45,971 bases of DNA. It comes from Methanobacteriota archaeon. GTDB lineage: Bacteria; Myxococcota; UBA727; JABDBI01. Position numbers and translations under genes: made by a program. The DNA lies in the NCBI GenBank assembly GCA_013288705.1, contig JABDBI010000013.1, positions 1-45,971 of the forward strand, read 5' to 3'. The notes under the pieces are model-generated. The model saw nothing but the letters and a program-made list of their open reading frames with translations. It made no database searches and was not told the origin of the DNA. Numbering within the stretch: position 1 is the stretch's first letter; each line of letters starts with the position of its first letter. Shown here piece after piece: positions 41,009 to 45,971 of this stretch.

Positions 41009-42910
41009 AACTTCCCGCACTTTTGCGAGAAAATTCTTGGGCATAAATGGTTTTTGCAAAAATGCGGTTCCTTGCTCCAAAATGCCATTATGTGTGATTG
41101 CGTTGTCGGTGTAGCCAGACATGAACAGGACCCGCAGGCCCGGCCGCGCCTTCAGAAGCTTGTCTGCAAGCATCCGACCATTCATCTTTGGCATGATTAC
41201 ATCGGTTAATAGCAGATGAAGGGGATCCTGGTGCTTACTGCTAATATCAATGGCCTCCATGGGACCTTTTGCCTCGATCACGTTGTAACCGTGTCGGCGA
41301 AGCAGCGCACTTGCCACCTCCCGCACAACATCTTCATCTTCGACCAATAAAACTGTTTCGTGTCCTTCGGATATTTCTTTTAGACTTGGCATAGGCAGAC
41401 CGGCAGCGTTCCGTTCCTCAATTCTTGGTAGGTAGACCTTAAACGTCGTGCCGTGCCCGACTTCACTATAGACGAGAATATGACCACCGTTCTGCTTGAC
41501 GTTTCCGTACACGGTCGACAAGCCTAGACCCGTGCCTTTGCCAACCTCTTTCGTCGTAAAAAATGGTTCGTAAATGCGTGACATTACTTCCGGTGTCATT
41601 CCCGTGCCCGTATCGCTTATCGCAAACATCACGTAATGACCTTCTCTAATCTCTGCATGCACTTTCTGAAAGCTCAAATCGAGATCTTCATTTCTTGTCT
41701 CGATAATCAATTTCCCGCCCTTGGGCATTGCATCTCGCGCATTCACAGCGAGATTCATCGCGATTTGCTCAATTTGACCTGCATCAGCAACCACCATGCC
41801 AATGCTTGGATCCATCTTATTAATGAGTTCTATATCCTCGCCGAGCAAACGCCGTAACATTTTTTCCATACGCGTTAAGACATTGTTCAGGTCAAGGACT
41901 TTTGGTTCGATCATCTGCTTCCTGCTAAAAGCCAACAGTTGCTGTGTCAAAGATGCAGCGCGGTTGCCGCAATCCAAAATCGCATCGATTTTTTTTCGAA
42001 GCGGGCTGACCGCTGGCAGTTCATCGGCCGCCATCTGACCGTAATTTAAAATAACCGTAAGCAGGTTGTTAAAATCGTGGGCGACGCCTCCGGCAAGTCG
42101 ACCAATGGCTTCCATTTTTTGTGACTGCCTCAATTGCTCCTCAAGCCCTCTTTGCTCCGTCACATTGGTAATGCTGACCAAGACATTTGGAATGACATCT
42201 CGATGCTGTACCTGCAGCAGAATATTGATACGTCGCCCCTTCATGCTTCTGGCAATTGTCTCGGTATTAAAATTCCCGCTGCCAGCCATCAGGGCAACGA
42301 GGCCACGTCTAAATACATCAGCCGACTCAGGTAAAAATAGATCGTTGAAATTCTCGATCAATATCTCTTTGCTGTCTGCTTCAAACATCTTCAGCGTCGC
42401 ACTGTTGACATCGATGATTTTTGCTTTTGCAAGCAACTCTCCAGCAACTTCCACGTGTTCATCCAAATAACTCTTGAGATCCAAAATTCCCTTTGCCTTC
42501 AGCGCCTCCAAAGATTGGAAGATTTCTGAGAAGTCCTCTTCTAAAAGCGCGACCGCCGTAGACTCAAAAATGTTTCGATATTTCTGCTCACGCGCGCTGA
42601 CTTCTGCTTCGGCGTGCCTTCTTTCCTCAATTTCCAAGTTGAGCAAACGATTTGCTTCGGAGAGTTCCTTCGTTCTCTCTTTTACTTGTTTTTCCAGAAA
42701 TTCTTTTGAAACGACTGAGCGTTGCAATTCCTGGCCAAGCATATTCAAACCAGCTGCTACCGCATTGAAATTTGTATCCTCATAGCCCACGCGAACAGTT
42801 TTGGAAAAATCGAGCGCTGCAAGCGAGAGAATCACGTCGAGAATTTCTTCTGTGAGTCGCTCCGCTTCGCTCAGCGTTGATTCTTGTTTCAGAGGAACTT
42901 TTTTAGCCAT
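40964..42910 (-). CDS. Soluble hybrid histidine kinase with PAS, HATPase and receiver domains
   Basis: A 648-residue cytoplasmic hybrid kinase. Residues 22-66 resemble a HAMP-like region, residues 70-110 form a coiled coil, and a PAS-like region follows at about 108-255. The phosphorylated His278 is in GGVAHDFNN. The ATPase has N-box NLAVNARDAM, G1 DTGTGM and G2 GKGTGLGLS. A C-terminal receiver has phospho-acceptor Asp570 in LLLTDVIMP and Lys620 in FLQKPF. No transmembrane segment is seen. Its start overlaps the STAS-like gene (42889-43272) by 22 bp, so the two proteins are translationally coupled and probably interact. No separate response regulator is present. Confidence 0.93.
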   Translation of the reverse strand: MAKKVPLKQESTLSEAERLTEEILDVILSLAALDFSKTVRVGYEDTNFNAVAAGLNMLGQELQRSVVSKEFLEKQVKERTKELSEANRLLNLEIEERRHAEAEVSAREQKYRNIFESTAVALLEEDFSEIFQSLEALKAKGILDLKSYLDEHVEVAGELLAKAKIIDVNSATLKMFEADSKEILIENFNDLFLPESADVFRRGLVALMAGSGNFNTETIARSMKGRRINILLQVQHRDVIPNVLVSITNVTEQRGLEEQLRQSQKMEAIGRLAGGVAHDFNNLLTVILNYGQMAADELPAVSPLRKKIDAILDCGNRAASLTQQLLAFSRKQMIEPKVLDLNNVLTRMEKMLRRLLGEDIELINKMDPSIGMVVADAGQIEQIAMNLAVNARDAMPKGGKLIIETRNEDLDLSFQKVHAEIREGHYVMFAISDTGTGMTPEVMSRIYEPFFTTKEVGKGTGLGLSTVYGNVKQNGGHILVYSEVGHGTTFKVYLPRIEERNAAGLPMPSLKEISEGHETVLLVEDEDVVREVASALLRRHGYNVIEAKGPMEAIDISSKHQDPLHLLLTDVIMPKMNGRMLADKLLKARPGLRVLFMSGYTDNAITHNGILEQGTAFLQKPFMPKNFLAKVREVLDMGQEGSKPVDSV

Positions 42911-43272
42911 TTCAGGGCGTCCTCTTCATTTAGAAACAGCCGCCCTGGTGTTGGAGGGCGGTTGAAGCCCATAAAGAAATTGCCAATCACTTTGCCAATG
43001 CGTGACTTGGTGATGCCACCGACAGCAGCGATTAAGGTACCGACGGTCTCGCCCGAGTAATATGCCCGTGCCTCTGCATCCATGGAGCGCACAGGCGTGA
43101 AATCAACTAAGAGTGGCCGCTTTTTCTCGGGGCTCAGTTTTTTAATTACCTCGCCGCTTTCCAGCGCATCTTTTAGCGTTTCTTCAGCATTTTCCAAAAA
43201 TATCTTGCGAATAATGCCATCGTCGCCAAGCCAGATGCTCGCTGTTCTTGTTTTGAATACTTCAGCTTCCAC
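42889..43272 (-). CDS. STAS-like domain protein (second of a paralogous pair)
   Basis: The 127-residue protein aligns with the product of 40607-41008, with RPLLVDFTPVRSMDAEARAYY as the core, then KVIGNFFMGFNRPPTPGRLF and DALKWLKKFL. It belongs to the same STAS-like family. Start is GTG at 43272 with AGGGG 7 nt upstream. Its end overlaps the kinase start by 22 bp. It probably binds the kinase and sets its activity; this is inferred from gene order. The 101 bp in front, back to the Fis-like gene, hold no clear promoter. Confidence 0.75.
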   Translation of the reverse strand: MEAEVFKTRTASIWLGDDGIIRKIFLENAEETLKDALESGEVIKKLSPEKKRPLLVDFTPVRSMDAEARAYYSGETVGTLIAAVGGITKSRIGKVIGNFFMGFNRPPTPGRLFLNEEDALKWLKKFL

Positions 43273-43373
43273 AGGCCGCCCCTACGGATGTTCATCCCAC
43301 TTTACGTATTATATACCAAAACTGGCAGCCATCAAAAAATTGCAAGCACAAATTCACACGATCAAACAGAAGC

Positions 43374-43595
43374 TTACTGCTCCTGTGGCTTTTCCCACTG
43401 CTCCACCGGAGTCGGGAAAAGACCATATTTTTCCATTCGATAGCGCAAAGTAAAGCGGCTAATGCCGAGCAGACGTGCTGCCGCAGATTGGTTGCCGAAG
43501 GTTCTTTCGAGTGCTTGGGATATCAAACTTTTTTCTAGCTGCTCCAGATGAATCCCGCCTTCTGGGAGCAAAAACACAGTTTCCACGTTCTTCAA
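43374..43595 (-). CDS. Stand-alone Fis-type helix-turn-helix protein resembling the DNA-binding domain of sigma-54 activators
   Basis: Seventy-three residues, with GGIHLEQLEKSLISQALERT and GNQSAAARLLGISRFTLRYRMEKYGL. This is the typical C-terminal Fis-like DNA-binding domain of NtrC-family activators, including the linker, but there is no AAA+ or receiver domain in front of it. The rpoN stop is directly upstream, so nothing has been lost locally by a simple frameshift. TTG at 43595 with GGGGGG 7 nt upstream is the best start; a TTG at 43616 is possible. It may compete for enhancer sites or help a separate activator. Confidence 0.8.
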   Translation of the reverse strand: MKNVETVFLLPEGGIHLEQLEKSLISQALERTFGNQSAAARLLGISRFTLRYRMEKYGLFPTPVEQWEKPQEQ

Positions 43596-43628
43596 CTGAC
43601 ATCCCCCCTTTCCCAAAGTGTACCAGAT

Positions 43629-45014
43629 TCACACAGAAAGATGGCGACGTCTGCTAGCGGAAAAAATGCCAAGCGTTTCTCTATACTTAGCTACTGTGCG
43701 TCGTGCCAAGTGAATATTCTTGGCCTTCAAAAGCTGCGTCAGCACGTCATCACTGTGCGGGTTCTGCGGACTCTCCAACGCAATTAGCTTTTTGATGGAC
43801 TCTTTCACCGTCTCGCCCGCTGAAGAAAAAAAGTACTTCAATTCAAAAATGCCTTTCTCGGTCATGATGTACTTGCCATTGGTTACGCGGCTGATGGTGG
43901 ATTCATGAAGCCCCAGCTCTTCTGCCACGGTCTTCAAAATCAAGGGCCGCAAGGGGCCTTTATTTTCAAACCAATCTTTCTGCAAATTTCCGATGCATTC
44001 TGTCACTCGGCAGATCGTGCGCTGACGCTGGTAAATGGCGCGGATTAAACAAGATGCAGAGCGCAAATTGGTTTTGAAAAAACGATGTTTGATGTACGCC
44101 GATCCAATCCTAATTTTTGGCAGCCCATGCTCACTTGTGGTGGCGACCAACTCTCCTGCGACGCGCTTTAAATAGACGTCTGGAACGACATACTGTGGAC
44201 CCGTAGCGTCGATTGCGAATGCGCGGCCAGGTTTTGGTTCCAAGCTCTCTAGTGTTTTGATCGCAGCGATGAGCCTTTTTTGTCCAAACCCGGTCACCTT
44301 CATCAATTTGCGATAATCATGACGCTCGACATCGGGTAGAAAATCACGCACCAGAACAGATTCCAGTCCCGCCGAGCGGCACCCGCGTGCTTCAAGCTGC
44401 ACCTGAAGACACTCTTTGAGATCAATGGAGAGACAACCGAGCGGATCCATGCGCATCACGTTTTGCCTCACGTTCTCAACAAATGAACCAGTGACTTGTG
44501 CCTCTTGCGCTACCGCTAAAACCGTCGAGACATGCCCGGCCACAGCGACTTGTTGATCTTGCAATGCTCTTAGGCGATCAATTGTGGTAAGCGCTTTTGC
44601 GGCCGTAAGAAGAGCGAGTTTTTCTTCTTCAAAAGCGATGGATTCAAGATAACCGTCGCTATTCATCTCCCCTAATAAGCGCTCAGCGATTTTTCTCTCT
44701 ACCGCATTCAAATGGCTCATTTGCACTTGCCACAGCAAGTGTTCCTTCAACGTCGGCTTTCGGCTAAAGGTCTGATCCACTGAAGGGTAATCCTCGTCAA
44801 CTCCTGGATGACGCAAGGCTTCCCAGGGCCATAGATCATCAACATCCGGCTCATCCTCTATCTCTTCGAGCACTGGATTTTCTGCAAGCTCTTGCAAAAT
44901 CGCTTCCCGAAGTTCGAGCCGCCCCATCGCCAGCACTTTAAGCGCCATCTGCACCTGCGGCGTCATCATCAGAGACTGGGATAATTTGACCGACTGCCTT
45001 AGCTCAAGCGCCAC
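43629..45014 (-). CDS. rpoN: RNA polymerase sigma-54 factor
   Basis: RpoN directs RNA polymerase to -24/-12 promoters and needs AAA+ activators. Region I is Gln/Leu-rich (LRQSVKLSQSLMMTPQVQMALKVLAM). An acidic region II follows (EIEDEPDVDD). The perfect RpoN box ARRTVAKYRE is at residues 437-446, with the HTH-like LGLHESTISRVTNGKY upstream. At 461 residues it is complete. GTG at 45014 is the start. It leads the minus-strand run to the Fis-like protein, 33 nt away, and the STAS-like and kinase genes. It is divergent from the MBL-fold gene. Confidence 0.96.
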   Translation of the reverse strand: MALELRQSVKLSQSLMMTPQVQMALKVLAMGRLELREAILQELAENPVLEEIEDEPDVDDLWPWEALRHPGVDEDYPSVDQTFSRKPTLKEHLLWQVQMSHLNAVERKIAERLLGEMNSDGYLESIAFEEEKLALLTAAKALTTIDRLRALQDQQVAVAGHVSTVLAVAQEAQVTGSFVENVRQNVMRMDPLGCLSIDLKECLQVQLEARGCRSAGLESVLVRDFLPDVERHDYRKLMKVTGFGQKRLIAAIKTLESLEPKPGRAFAIDATGPQYVVPDVYLKRVAGELVATTSEHGLPKIRIGSAYIKHRFFKTNLRSASCLIRAIYQRQRTICRVTECIGNLQKDWFENKGPLRPLILKTVAEELGLHESTISRVTNGKYIMTEKGIFELKYFFSSAGETVKESIKKLIALESPQNPHSDDVLTQLLKAKNIHLARRTVAKYRETLGIFSASRRRHLSV

Positions 45015-45060
45015 CGAACTCTCTCATTTCAAGTTACTTGCCGTGTGTTAGAATATACCT

Positions 45061-45903
45061 ATGAGCCATACAATGGTAGTCCCACACATCGTTGTGTATC
45101 CGCTACTTTCCGATACCTTGCCGCCAGCGACAACCACCAACGCCACGTTTATTGGCGATCATACTTATATCGTAATTGATCCAGCGACCTCACATCGATC
45201 GGAGCAGGAGCGCTTCGATCAGATCGTGCAAGAAAGGTCTGCCAAAAACCAGCGTTTGCTTGCAGTTGTGCTCACGCATCATCACCCTGATCATGTCGCT
45301 GATGCGGTGCGTGTTGCGCAGAAATTCGACGTTCCTATTTGGGCACACGCTGAAACTGCGAAACGTGTCCCATTTCGAGTTAACCGTTTTCTAAAAGACG
45401 AAGAAAATTTCATCCTGGAAGGCAACCCACAAATCTCGCTGCAAGCAATCTTTACTCCGGGGCATGCTCCAGGACATTTGTGCTTTTACGAACCGACGAG
45501 CAAAACTCTGGTCGCGGGGGACATGGTCGCGAGCTTTGGAACAATTCTGATCGATCCGAGAGATGGGCATCTCGCAACCTATATGGCCAGCCTCAATCGC
45601 TTGTTAAAGCTTGACCTAGGCGTTGTCATTCCAGCGCATGGGAAGCCCATGGAAGACGGCCGCGCGAAAATCGAAGAGACACTGGCGCATCGATTGCTCA
45701 GAGTGGAGCAGGTCCTTCAGTTCCTCCCCAAGGGACACGAGAACGCGGCAGGCGCAGAGCAAATCGCGCAGAGCATCTATGCGCGGGAACTTCCGAAGAA
45801 GCTCCTGTTTCTCGCTACACGTTCTGTACTAGCGACGGCAATTTACTTGTGCGAGCAAGGCCAGGTGAAAACAGACAAAGACAAAGCACTTTTTTGGCGC
45901 TGA
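45061..45903 (+). CDS. MBL-fold metallo-hydrolase (LACTB2-like)
   Basis: The fold is shown by THHHPDH (residues 73-79), the second metal site in FTPGHAPGHLCFY, GDMVASFGT and the final PAHGKP. The 280-residue length and C-terminal winged-helix-like part (residues 195-280) resemble LACTB2, a single-strand RNA endonuclease, though thioesterase or other hydrolase activity is possible. The ATG at 45061 is preceded by TAGAAT (45049-45054) and has no Shine-Dalgarno, so the transcript could be leaderless. Confidence 0.88.
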   Translation: MSHTMVVPHIVVYPLLSDTLPPATTTNATFIGDHTYIVIDPATSHRSEQERFDQIVQERSAKNQRLLAVVLTHHHPDHVADAVRVAQKFDVPIWAHAETAKRVPFRVNRFLKDEENFILEGNPQISLQAIFTPGHAPGHLCFYEPTSKTLVAGDMVASFGTILIDPRDGHLATYMASLNRLLKLDLGVVIPAHGKPMEDGRAKIEETLAHRLLRVEQVLQFLPKGHENAAGAEQIAQSIYARELPKKLLFLATRSVLATAIYLCEQGQVKTDKDKALFWR

Positions 45904-45919
45904 TGCCGAACATGTTGGT

Positions 45920-45971
45920 ATGCCCAACATCAAACGCACTCTCGCTTTTTTGTTTTTGCTTGTCGTTTTAT
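45920..45971 (+). CDS. Start of a secreted or membrane protein (3' end outside window)
   Basis: An ATG at 45920 opens a frame to the window edge reading MPNIKRTLAFLFLLVVL, which looks like a signal peptide or anchor. It is 16 nt after the MBL gene stop. No convincing Shine-Dalgarno precedes it. The other ATGs at 45903 and 45912 are in a different frame that gives no such peptide. Seventeen codons are visible, so the function cannot be told. Confidence 0.4.
   Translation, partial: MPNIKRTLAFLFLLVVL

Overview
The window (45,971 bp, roughly half GC, gene-dense on both strands) looks like a chromosomal segment of a Gram-negative bacterium. The evidence is an FtsEX-EnvC division operon, an LpoB/YcfL-type lipoprotein pair, a FadL-type outer-membrane protein, an ExbD, several lipobox signal peptides, RpoN, and methylmalonyl-CoA and acyl-CoA metabolism. 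Family resemblances (the SDR epimerase at 2145-3069, the large acyl-CoA dehydrogenase, PIN-PhoH) suggest a deltaproteobacterial-type lineage (Myxococcota/Bdellovibrionota-like), but the sequence alone does not settle taxonomy. There is no phage, insertion sequence or CRISPR array.

Layout. 1-5224: end of an unknown gene, queC, a glycerophosphodiesterase, a frameshifted SDR epimerase, a lipoprotein alpha-carbonic anhydrase, yidD, a fatty-acid-hydroxylase-like protein and methylmalonyl-CoA epimerase. 5302-13475: dnaJ, a five-domain S1 RNA-binding protein, typA, a small membrane protein, a divergent LarC homologue, PIN-PhoH, ftsB and a solitary rpsR. 13537-13666: a previously unannotated-looking small RNA gene with promoter and terminator. 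13665-17059: a KamA-type aminomutase, a short DsbD, and a DUF3788-like protein. 17067-19267: five copies of a palindromic repeat in and around dnaX, then the SRP RNA and two tRNA-Ser genes.

19366-31728: ftsE-ftsX-envC, rph (convergent), lpoB-ycfL-like lipoproteins, a patatin phospholipase coupled to an acyl-CoA dehydrogenase, an ECF sigma factor, fadL with a lipoprotein, exbD, tlyA, a polyhydroxyalkanoate-system small protein and a Cys/His-rich membrane protein. 31803-37070: a minus-strand run cca-dinG and yajQ-purD of housekeeping genes.

37197-45014 is the most interesting part. A plus-strand operon (ThDP-dependent acyl-transfer enzyme, KAS III-like condensing enzyme, START/SRPBCC-like protein, STAS-like protein) converges, with overlapping 3' ends, on a minus-strand set (rpoN, a stand-alone Fis-type DNA-binding domain, a second STAS-like protein, a soluble hybrid histidine kinase). 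The two STAS-like proteins are clearly paralogous and sit one in each operon, which suggests that a small-molecule biosynthesis operon and a signalling/sigma-54 operon work together. This is an inference from gene content and is presented as a hypothesis. The window ends with an MBL-fold hydrolase and the first codons of a secreted or membrane protein.
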